Source of the DNA: Erwinia sp. OLFS4
GTDB taxonomy: Bacteria > Pseudomonadota > Gammaproteobacteria > Enterobacterales > Enterobacteriaceae
Direction: 5' to 3'
Length of the DNA: 64,000 bases
Assembly (NCBI RefSeq): GCF_002752165.1
Contig: NZ_MOMB01000049.1
Span: forward strand, 62,001 to 126,000
Positions 9,303 through 16,227 of the stretch are shown here, one piece after another. Under the pieces are notes generated by a model. It searched no databases, was not told the DNA's origin, and saw nothing but the letters and a program-made list of their open reading frames with translations. The number at the start of each line of letters is the position of its first letter. Positions within the stretch are counted from its first letter, which is position 1. Both the position numbers and the translations under genes were made by a program.

Positions 9303-9899
9303 TTACCAGACGCGGTATACCTTACCGCTCTCGATGCCTTCGATACTGCGACGATAGGCCAGGGCGACTCTGGCGGCACTGGCACTTTCAAAACCGGGAA
9401 AGAAAGGGCCATAGCTTGTCACGGCTTCCGTCAGTATTGTCGGGCTGACGGCATTAATACGCTGGCCGGAAAGCTCCAGCGCCGCCGACTGGACAAAACC
9501 TTCCAGCGCCCGGTTAACCGTCATGGCACTGACGCCACCCCGGATGGCCTGCTGTGCCAGAATACCGCTGGTCAGGGTAAAAGAACCGCCGGGATTAAGA
9601 TAATCTTTACCCAGCATGACCAGCCGCACCTGGCCCATCAGTTTATCTTCTAATCCGCTGAAAAATTGCGTGCTATTCATTTCACCAAGCGGGGCGAAAT
9701 GCACCTTGCCGGTGGCTGCTACGATAGCATCGACCTTGCCGCTACGGCTAAACAGCTGCTGTATGCTGTGGCTATCGGTGAGATCTACCTGCAAATCACC
9801 GCTGTGGCGGCCGACCGCAATGATCTCATGATCGGATTGAAGATTTTCGACAATACCTTTGCCCACGGTGCCGCTGGCACCAATCACCATAATTTTCAT
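9303..9899 (-). CDS. Atypical short-chain dehydrogenase/reductase-like protein
   Basis: The 198-residue product is an SDR-fold protein. I chose the ATG at 9899 because AAGGAG is placed correctly upstream and the protein then begins MKIMVIGASGTVGKG, an N-terminal dinucleotide-binding GxxGxxG motif. An upstream in-frame codon at 9962 would add 21 residues without a ribosome site. VDLTD, VAATGK and LTSG match SDR landmarks. The usual catalytic YxxxK is absent: the equivalent stretch reads GGVSAMTVNRALEGF. This resembles the Lin1944-like SDR group, in which active-site residues are poorly conserved. Substrate is unknown. It is transcribed divergently from a LysR regulator 98 bp away, which probably controls it. 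Confidence 0.82.
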   Translation of the reverse strand: MKIMVIGASGTVGKGIVENLQSDHEIIAVGRHSGDLQVDLTDSHSIQQLFSRSGKVDAIVAATGKVHFAPLGEMNSTQFFSGLEDKLMGQVRLVMLGKDYLNPGGSFTLTSGILAQQAIRGGVSAMTVNRALEGFVQSAALELSGQRINAVSPTILTEAVTSYGPFFPGFESASAARVALAYRRSIEGIESGKVYRVW

Positions 9900-9997
9900 G
9901 TTAACTCCTTTGACTTCCGGTATTGCATCATCAGGGAATATAATCAGATGATAAAGCAGCATTAATTTAAATCACTTCAAACCCAGAGTTTGTAATC

Positions 9998-10885
9998 ATG
10001 GATAAATTACGCAGTATCGAAGCGTTTATTGTGGCGGCAGAGTGCGGTAATTTTAGCGAGGCGGCGCGCCGGCTGGATATCAGTGCGGTGATGGTTGGTA
10101 AGCATATACGCCAGTTGGAAAAGGCGCTGGGTATGCGTCTGATCGAACGCAATACCCGCCGCCAGCATCTGACTACCGCCGGGCAGACATTTTACCACAG
10201 CAGCCGTGAGGCTTTGTCACAACTGCGCTGGGCGGAAAGTCAGGTTGAAAGTCTGCGGCGTTTTCCGTCCGGTACTCTGCGGATCAGTGCGCCGGAAAAT
10301 CTCGGCAGTAGCGTACTGGCACCGATACTGGCGCGTTATCAGCAGGCCTGGCCGGCGGTGCGTATTGAGCTGGTGCTGGATGATCGCTTTGTCGATTTAA
10401 TTGATGAGGGGTTTGACTTTGCATTGCGTATTGGTGCACTGGCGGACGATTTGGCTCTGGTGGCGCTGGCGCTGGGAGAGTACCAGATGGTGGTCTGTGC
10501 TTCGCCTGATTATCTGGCGCACGCAGGCATACCGGCATCGCCACAGGATCTCAACGCGCATCGTTGCCTGGGTAATATGCACTGGAATAAGCGTAACGCC
10601 TGGCTGCTGGGTGATACCTTCTGGCCGTTGCAGACGACCTTCAGTTGTAACGATGGTCAGAGTCTGCGCCAGGCAGCACTGGCCGGTGCCGGCCTGCTGC
10701 TTCAACCGCGCGTGCTGGTGGCAGATGATTTGGCCTGCGGACGCCTGTTACCGCTACTGAGCGATTGGTTGCCGCAGGCCAGACCGGTCCATCTCTTGTT
10801 CCACCCCGGTCAGCAGACCTCGGCAACCCATAGTAGCGTTGTCGAGTGGTTACGGCGTGAAATACCGCTGGTGCTGGCACGCTGA
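9998..10885 (+). CDS. LysR-family transcriptional regulator (divergent from SDR gene)
   Basis: The 295-residue protein has the LysR layout. An N-terminal winged helix-turn-helix (MDKLRSIEAFIVAAECGNFS through KHIRQLEKALGMRLIERNTRR) is followed by a substrate-binding domain starting near RISAPENLGS. The SAVMVGKHIRQLE segment is the recognition helix region, slightly unusual in having VGKHIRQLE rather than the common VSxxIxxLE. It is divergent from the SDR-like gene, the standard arrangement in which a LysR protein controls its neighbour from the shared intergenic region. The inducer is not deducible. It has no membrane or signal segment and should act in the cytoplasm. Confidence 0.9.
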   Translation: MDKLRSIEAFIVAAECGNFSEAARRLDISAVMVGKHIRQLEKALGMRLIERNTRRQHLTTAGQTFYHSSREALSQLRWAESQVESLRRFPSGTLRISAPENLGSSVLAPILARYQQAWPAVRIELVLDDRFVDLIDEGFDFALRIGALADDLALVALALGEYQMVVCASPDYLAHAGIPASPQDLNAHRCLGNMHWNKRNAWLLGDTFWPLQTTFSCNDGQSLRQAALAGAGLLLQPRVLVADDLACGRLLPLLSDWLPQARPVHLLFHPGQQTSATHSSVVEWLRREIPLVLAR

Positions 10886-10946
10886 CGATTGTTTCATTAA
10901 GGAAATTGCCGGAGAATGGCCTTTTACCTGTCATGTCGCGAAGGTT

Positions 10947-11189
10947 ATGAAAACACCGTTTGAACTGTTTCTGATGCCGCTGTCCACCCTGCTGCTGGGC
11001 ATGCTGTCGGCACTCTTGCTGCCGGCACCCCAATTTGGTTTGTCGCTGAGTCATCAGTTAATGACGTATTTCCACCTCAGTGATATCAACCAGTTGTACA
11101 CGCTGGTATTTTGCTGCTGGTTTCTGCTGCTTGGCGCCAGTGAATTTTTTATCATCCGTTTCATCTGGCGCCGGTTTATTAAAGTCTGA
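10947..11189 (+). CDS. Small two-helix membrane protein, function unknown
   Basis: This is an 80-residue protein that I do not recognise. The ATG at 10947 is preceded by CGAAGG; a longer in-frame reading from 10839 would overlap the lysR gene. Two hydrophobic stretches are visible: about residues 4-28 (FELFLMPLSTLLLGMLSALL) and about 50-70 (YTLVFCCWFLLLGASEFFII). A basic tail RFIWRRFIKV suggests an inner-membrane protein with a cytoplasmic C-terminus. It lies 61 bp after the LysR gene in the same direction, and its end is close to the convergent 29-codon gene behind mgtA. A role linked to either neighbour is only a guess from position. Confidence 0.62.
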   Translation: MKTPFELFLMPLSTLLLGMLSALLLPAPQFGLSLSHQLMTYFHLSDINQLYTLVFCCWFLLLGASEFFIIRFIWRRFIKV

Positions 11190-11212
11190 AGCCGCGTTCG
11201 TGGTGCGCCTTA

Positions 11213-11302
11213 CTAGTGCAGGATCATGCTCAGACCACTGCTGAGAATAATTAAGCCGATCATAAATAAAACGATCAGGGCATAGATATCGAAGTTTTGC
11301 AT
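11213..11302 (-). CDS. 29-residue single-membrane-segment protein behind the Mg2+ ATPase (MgtR/MgtU-like candidate)
   Basis: An ATG at 11302 lies nine bases after the stop codon of the Mg2+ ATPase, with GGGGGAA immediately upstream as a ribosome site. The frame runs 29 codons to TAG. The product starts MQNFDIYALIV and ends SSGLSMILH; residues about 8-27 form one hydrophobic helix. In Salmonella the mgtCB operon carries the tiny membrane regulators MgtR and MgtU near mgtB, which modulate degradation of the transporter. Position and shape suggest an analogue, but I cannot align the sequence to either from memory. It is too short for most gene finders. Confidence 0.65.
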   Translation of the reverse strand: MQNFDIYALIVLFMIGLIILSSGLSMILH

Positions 11303-11311
11303 CGTTCCCCC

Positions 11312-13975
11312 TTAAAACCATTGGCCAAACAAACGGATATAAAGCAGTTTCGCCCCCTGGGCGACCAGGCAGTAACCTGCCAGAATAGCCACCAGCCAGG
11401 GAAAAAAACTGAGTGGAAGCGGCGTCATGCCGACCATCTGGCTAAGTGGCGAAAAAGGAATGAGAATGCCGGCTATCATGACTAATCCGGTCATCACCAG
11501 CACCGGCAGCGTGGCGCAGCTCTCCACGAAAGGGATACGCCGGGTACGCAGCATATGCACCACCAGCGTTTGTGACAGTAGTCCTTCTACAAACCAGCCG
11601 GACTGAAACAGCGCCTGATGTTCCGGTGAGTGGGCGGCGAATACGTACCACAGCACCAGCCAGGTTGCGATATCAAAAACGGACGAGGTCGGGCCGATAA
11701 ACACCATAAACCGGCCAATATTGCGGGCATCCCACTTACGTGGCCGGCGTAAAAAAGAGCGGTCCATCTTGTCCCAGGGCAGTGACAGCTGGGAAATGTC
11801 ATACAGCAGATTTTGTATCAGTAACTGAATGGCCAGCATCGGCAGGAAAGGCAGGAAGGCGCTGGCGATCAATACCGAAAACACGTTGCCAAAGTTGGAA
11901 CTGGCGGTCATGTTGAGGTATTTGATGATATTGCCGAAAGTTTCCCGGCCTTTCAGCACCCCCCGTTCCAGCACCATCAGGTTTTTTTCCAGCAATATGA
12001 TATCGGCAGACTCTTTGGCGATATCGGTAGCGCTGTCGACTGAAATGCCAATGTCAGCACAACGCAATGCTGGTGCATCGTTAATCCCGTCGCCGAGAAA
12101 ACCAACGGTATGCTCATTATGCTGTAGCGCCTGTAGCACGCGCGATTTCTGCTGCGGTGTCAGGCGACAGAACAGGTTACGCTGTTCTACGGCGCAGGCC
12201 AGCGCATGATCGCTCATATGGTCAATCTCCGGACCACACAGCGGGTCACCCGGGTCTATGCCTACATCGCGACAAATTTTGCTGGAAACCACCAGGTTAT
12301 CCCCGGTCAGTACTTTGACCGCAACCCCTTGTTCACGCAGGGCGTACAGCGCACAGGCCGCACTTTCTTTTGGGGGATCAAGAAAAGTCAGCAGACCGGC
12401 AATAACCAGATGGTGTTCATCTTCTTTGCGTAACGGTCCGTTCAGCGGCTGATCTGCCAGGTCGCGTTCAGCAATCAGCAGCACGCGAAACCCCTTTTTG
12501 CTCCACTCTTCAGCCTGTTGCTGAATCATGGCAATGACGGCGGCATCCAGAGGAAGCTGTTGTTGTCCTTCACGAATATGGCTGGAGACCGCCAGCATTT
12601 CATCCACGGCCCCCTTACAGATCAGGTACTGTTTTTGCCGTTCGTCGGCCACGACAATTGACAGGCGACGACGTTCAAAGTCGAACGGCAGTTCATCGAC
12701 TTTTCGGTAACGCCACATACTGGTTATTTCGGCTTTACCCTGACTAAAACGCAGAACAGCCCGGTCGATCAGGTTCTTTACGCCACTCTGATGGCGACTG
12801 TTGAGCCACGCCAGTTGCAGAACATAATCATCATTTTTGCCGGCAAAATTCAGGTGGTGGGCCAGAATAACGTTGTCTTGTGTCAGGGTGCCGGTTTTAT
12901 CGGTACAGAGTACGTCCATGGCACCGAAGTTTTGAATAGCATTGAGATGCTTAACCACGACTTTGCGGCGCGCCATTGCCATGGCGCCTTTCGCCAGATT
13001 TGCACTGACGATCATCGGCAGCATTTCCGGCGTCAGACCGACGGCCACGGCCAGCGCAAACATCAGCGTTTCATTCCAGTCACTATGGGTAAAGCCATTG
13101 ATAATCAGGACCAGCGGCACCATCACCAGCATAAAGCGGATCAGCAGTTTACTGACGCTGTTAACCCCGTGATCGAAAGCGGTTAGCGGTCGCTTACCCA
13201 GTAGTGAAGTGGCCAGATGGCCATACCAGGTGTCGGCACCGGTAGCTACCACCACGCCGGTGGCTGTCCCACTGGTTATGCTGGTGCCCATCAGGCAAAA
13301 ACCCGGCAGGGCCAGCAGGGTCGATTCGTCGCAGGGGGTCTGCAGGGCTCCGGGTGTGGCAAATTTTTCCAGCGGTAGCGCTTCACCACTGAGCGCCGCC
13401 TGGCTGACAAACAGATCGCGGCTCTCCAGTAAGCGTACGTCGCCGGGTACCATATCACCGGCAGATAACCTGATGATATCGCCGGGTACTACCTCTGTCA
13501 GCGGAATGTCCATGACCACCGCTTCAGTGCTTGTGGCGCCGCGACGCATCACCGCTGCCGTTATGCGAACCAGTGACTGCAGGGCAGCGGCGGCTTTATT
13601 AGTGCGATATTCCTGCACGAAACGCAGCAGAGCGCTCAGTACAATCATGGTCAGCATAATTATCACGCTGCTCAGACTGGTGGCCTCCCCACGAAGATGT
13701 GGCCGCCAGAAATCGGTGACAAAGCTGATCGCTGCCAGTACGCTAAGGAGCGCGATAAACGGATTTTTAAAGGCGCAGGCCAGTTGCAACAAGGCGTGGG
13801 GAGCTTTTTCGCTGGCGACCCGGTTCGGGCCATATTCATCCAGACGATTGAGCGCGTCGTCGTGCGTCAACCCCTGACGGCTACAGCGTAATTGATTAAA
13901 TGTACCTTCCAGCGTTTGCTGAGCGTGATGACTGACAGCAAACAGTTGTGCGAAAGTTTTATTGGGTTTTTTCAT
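11312..13975 (-). CDS. mgtA: Magnesium-translocating P-type ATPase (MgtA/MgtB family)
   Basis: This 887-residue P3-type ATPase imports Mg2+ when the cation is scarce. Visible motifs are the actuator loop SQAALSGEALPLEK (TGE replaced by SGE), the membrane motif SVAVGLTPEMLPMIV as AVAVGLTPEMLPMIV, the phosphorylation site DKTGTLTQD, the nucleotide-binding KGAVDEML, TGDN, and the hinge GDGINDAPAL. About ten membrane segments are expected. I start it at the ATG at 13975, which has GGCGAG upstream; GTG 13990 and ATG 13987 are in frame but lack a ribosome site. It carries the MgtA-like C-terminal end QSGWFVEGLLSQTLVVHM. MgtA and MgtB cannot be separated by eye, and no mgtC is nearby. The long leader and the following tiny gene suggest Mg2+-responsive control. 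Confidence 0.95.
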   Translation of the reverse strand: MKKPNKTFAQLFAVSHHAQQTLEGTFNQLRCSRQGLTHDDALNRLDEYGPNRVASEKAPHALLQLACAFKNPFIALLSVLAAISFVTDFWRPHLRGEATSLSSVIIMLTMIVLSALLRFVQEYRTNKAAAALQSLVRITAAVMRRGATSTEAVVMDIPLTEVVPGDIIRLSAGDMVPGDVRLLESRDLFVSQAALSGEALPLEKFATPGALQTPCDESTLLALPGFCLMGTSITSGTATGVVVATGADTWYGHLATSLLGKRPLTAFDHGVNSVSKLLIRFMLVMVPLVLIINGFTHSDWNETLMFALAVAVGLTPEMLPMIVSANLAKGAMAMARRKVVVKHLNAIQNFGAMDVLCTDKTGTLTQDNVILAHHLNFAGKNDDYVLQLAWLNSRHQSGVKNLIDRAVLRFSQGKAEITSMWRYRKVDELPFDFERRRLSIVVADERQKQYLICKGAVDEMLAVSSHIREGQQQLPLDAAVIAMIQQQAEEWSKKGFRVLLIAERDLADQPLNGPLRKEDEHHLVIAGLLTFLDPPKESAACALYALREQGVAVKVLTGDNLVVSSKICRDVGIDPGDPLCGPEIDHMSDHALACAVEQRNLFCRLTPQQKSRVLQALQHNEHTVGFLGDGINDAPALRCADIGISVDSATDIAKESADIILLEKNLMVLERGVLKGRETFGNIIKYLNMTASSNFGNVFSVLIASAFLPFLPMLAIQLLIQNLLYDISQLSLPWDKMDRSFLRRPRKWDARNIGRFMVFIGPTSSVFDIATWLVLWYVFAAHSPEHQALFQSGWFVEGLLSQTLVVHMLRTRRIPFVESCATLPVLVMTGLVMIAGILIPFSPLSQMVGMTPLPLSFFPWLVAILAGYCLVAQGAKLLYIRLFGQWF

Positions 13976-14078
13976 TTTCTCGCCCATCACATTAATTCGA
14001 TCAGTTCTTCAGGCATACGCCTGTAGCATCGCTGAGATGGGCAGAGCATCCGGGAGACTGAGGATAAAAATCAGCAGA

Positions 14079-14141
14079 TTATCCGTTCCCGTTTTGCGGT
14101 CCATCCCACCTTCGCCGGGGTGCGCCAGGAGGTTCCTTCAT
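14079..14141 (-). CDS. mgtL: MgtL-like leader peptide in the Mg2+ ATPase leader
   Basis: A 20-codon ORF lies 103 nt upstream of the ATPase start. Its ATG at 14141 is preceded by GCGGAGAAAAAAC, a good ribosome site. The peptide begins MKEPPGAPRRRWDG: acidic residue, clustered prolines, then PRRR. The known MgtL of E. coli and Salmonella mgtA leaders has the same layout (MEPDPTPLPRRR...). In those genes, slow proline decoding or ribosome destabilisation at low Mg2+ or proline alters leader folding and prevents Rho-dependent termination. A function here is inferred from this analogy. The downstream leader has a small stem (CAGGC-GTAT-GCCTG) near 14011-14024. Confidence 0.7.
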   Translation of the reverse strand: MKEPPGAPRRRWDGPQNGNG

Positions 14142-14380
14142 GTTTTTTCTCCGCAAAATTCAGGCAAGAACAGGCGTCACCTGCCGGGATCGTGAAAGGA
14201 TGCCAGTCAGGGGGCCCGGCATTGCCAGGTTAAAAAATCTCGGGAATGGATCGCTCAGAAAGAGGGAGTGCATTGCCCGCCGTGTTATGGAACGGCAGGC
14301 GAATAAAAGCCTGCCTTTAGAAGACGTAACCGTCAGGTTGACTGTCCAAAAAGGGTATCTCCAGTGGAAAATTCGTCGAA

Positions 14381-14411
14381 ACTATAGACCTGTTTATACG
14401 GCTTGTAAATC
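14381..14411 (-). promoter_or_regulatory. Candidate promoter with PhoP-like half-sites for the Mg2+ ATPase
   Basis: On the minus strand GATTTA-CAAGC-CGTATA (14395-14411) resembles the PhoP direct repeat (G/T)GTTTA-N5-(G/T)GTTTA with three mismatches, and TATAGT (14381-14386) can serve as a -10 element eight bases later. This would give a leader of about 400 nt holding the MgtL-like ORF and a stem-loop at 14294-14316 (GGCAGGC/GCCTGCC). PhoP control of mgtA/mgtB is established in enterobacteria; this exact site is tentative. Confidence 0.35.
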
Positions 14412-14849
14412 GTTTGTCTTTTTGTGTGTTAACCGTGTCTTATTAAAATAAATTGATATAATTCATGGCATTAAGTTATTTATTTTTAATTCTTCGGCGG
14501 CTGTTTTCCTAAACTGATTATCAACAAATGCCATAAACTGGCCCTGGCCGGCTGCTGGTTACTGGCGCAAACGGCCACAAAGCGAAAAGTCAGAGTTAAA
14601 TTCCGTTATGTGATTAAAAATTACCCTGAATGGCGGCAATATATTTACTGGATGACTTTTTTTTGCTGATTTTTAATGATTAACACTGAAAAAGTGCTTT
14701 TTTACCCTGACATCAGCCAGCCAGCGTCATTAACTGGATATTATCCTCTTTTCCAGGCGGGATGCCGCGTGCTGCGGGCTTTTAGCCATTGAATGCCCGC
14801 AATCTGATGCGTAAGATTCTGTGATTCGATTTACAAATAAGAAACAATT
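14412..14849. other. AT-rich intergenic region upstream of yhjE, no convincing gene
   Basis: This 438-bp stretch separates the Mg2+ ATPase promoter from yhjE. It is AT-rich, has several short hairpins (for example CCGC-GTGCT-GCGG near 14766-14778) and no ORF with a start codon and ribosome site. A reading frame from 14514 to 14669 contains a lipobox-like LALAGC but has no normal start codon. It presumably holds the yhjE promoter, which I could not place. Confidence 0.5.
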
Positions 14850-16175
14850 ATGCAAGCCTCCATCGCAGAAACACTGAACGCTGATCATCAGCAGCCTGTA
14901 AATTCCCGCAGCCGGGTAGTGATTGCCTCGTTAGTTGGCACGGCTATTGAATTTTTTGACTTTTATATTTACGCCACGGCGGCGGTGATCGTTTTCCCGC
15001 ATATTTTTTTCCCGCAGGGTGATGCCACGGTAGCGACGTTACAATCTCTGGCGACATTTGCTATTGCGTTTGTTGCCCGGCCGATAGGTTCGGCGTTGTT
15101 TGGGCATTTTGGCGATCGTGCCGGCCGGAAAGTCACCCTGGTGGCGTCATTGCTGACGATGGGTATTTCCACGGTACTTATTGGTTTGCTGCCTGGCTAC
15201 GATATGATTGGAGTATTTGCACCGCTGTTGCTGGCGCTGGCCCGTTTTGGCCAGGGACTGGGACTGGGTGGCGAGTGGGGCGGTGCGGCGCTGCTGGCAA
15301 CGGAAAATGCGCCGGCGAAAAAGCGGGCGCTGTACGGCTCTTTTCCCCAGCTCGGCGCGCCGATTGGCTTCTTCTTTGCTAACGGAACCTTCCTGTTGTT
15401 GTCCTGGTTGCTGAGCGATCAGCAGTTTATGTCCTGGGGCTGGCGTGTGCCGTTTATTCTCTCTGCGGTGCTGGTGATTATTGGTCTTTATGTGCGCGTT
15501 TCGCTGCATGAATCGCCGGTTTTTGCCAAAGTAAAAAAAGAAAACAAGCAGGAGCGCGTACCGATTGGCACCCTGCTGACCCGGCATCTTAAAGCCACCA
15601 TTCTTGGTACTTTTATTATGCTGGCAACCTATACGTTATTTTATATTATGACTGTGTACTCAATGAGTTATGGTACCGCACCGTTGCCATCGGGTCTGGG
15701 TTTTCCGCGTAATACCTTTCTGTGGATGCTGATGCTGGCCGTGATTGGTTTTGGCGTGATGGTACCGATTGCCGGCGTACTGGCGGATCGCTTTGGCCGG
15801 CGGCGTACCATGACCATTATTACGCTGTTAATTATCGGCTTTGCTTTCCTGTTCCCTGCGCTGCTGGGTTCCGGTAATGCACTGCTGGTGATGGTATTTT
15901 TGCTGCTGGGTCTTAGCATTATGGGGCTGACTTTTGGGCCGATGGGGGCACTGTTACCGGAGCTTTTTCCCACGGCAGTGCGTTACACCGGCGCCTCATT
16001 TTCTTATAACCTGTCATCGATTCTCGGCGCGTCGGTGGCACCTTATATTGCCGCCTGGCTGACGCATACTTACGGCCTGTATGCTGTTGGGCTGTATCTG
16101 GCCGCGATGGCGTCGCTGACGCTGATTGCTGTGCTTTCCTGTAAAGAAACCCGCCACGAATCTCTTTACGATTAA
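14850..16175 (+). CDS. yhjE: MFS transporter YhjE (metabolite:H+ symporter family)
   Basis: This 441-residue inner-membrane protein has about 12 membrane segments and belongs to the MHS group of the major facilitator superfamily. It is near identical in pattern to E. coli YhjE: VIASLVGTAIEFFDFYIYAT at the N-terminus, the GHFGDRAGRK loop between helices 2 and 3 (MFS signature), and LARFGQGLGLGGEWGGAALL in helix 4. A second signature, ADRFGRRR, lies in the matching loop of the second half. The substrate is unknown; relatives move shikimate, proline/betaine or ketoglutarate with protons. It faces yhjG across a hairpin, as in E. coli, and opens the yhjE-yhjG-kdgK-yhjJ-dctA-pdeK synteny block. Confidence 0.95.
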   Translation: MQASIAETLNADHQQPVNSRSRVVIASLVGTAIEFFDFYIYATAAVIVFPHIFFPQGDATVATLQSLATFAIAFVARPIGSALFGHFGDRAGRKVTLVASLLTMGISTVLIGLLPGYDMIGVFAPLLLALARFGQGLGLGGEWGGAALLATENAPAKKRALYGSFPQLGAPIGFFFANGTFLLLSWLLSDQQFMSWGWRVPFILSAVLVIIGLYVRVSLHESPVFAKVKKENKQERVPIGTLLTRHLKATILGTFIMLATYTLFYIMTVYSMSYGTAPLPSGLGFPRNTFLWMLMLAVIGFGVMVPIAGVLADRFGRRRTMTIITLLIIGFAFLFPALLGSGNALLVMVFLLLGLSIMGLTFGPMGALLPELFPTAVRYTGASFSYNLSSILGASVAPYIAAWLTHTYGLYAVGLYLAAMASLTLIAVLSCKETRHESLYD

Positions 16176-16186
16176 TATCCGTTAAA

Positions 16187-16212
16187 CCCGTAAACTGTTT
16201 ACAGTTTACGGG
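16187..16212. terminator. Bidirectional hairpin between yhjE and yhjG
   Basis: CCCGTAAACTG-TTTA-CAGTTTACGGG is a perfect 11-bp stem with a four-base loop between two convergent genes. On the minus strand it is followed by TTTAA, and on the plus strand by a T-rich stretch about 15 bases later. It probably terminates yhjG and perhaps yhjE transcripts. Confidence 0.65.
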
Positions 16213-16227
16213 CGGATAACCTGACTT

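Noticed and set aside
9180-9653. 157-codon plus-strand ORF overlapping the SDR-like gene
   Set aside because: It is antisense to a gene with a clear fold, ribosome site and conserved motifs, and its own product is low in plausible structure.
14514-14669. Frame with a lipobox-like LALAGC in the yhjE upstream region
   Set aside because: No ATG, GTG or TTG start in frame and no ribosome site. It could be a relic but nothing supports translation.
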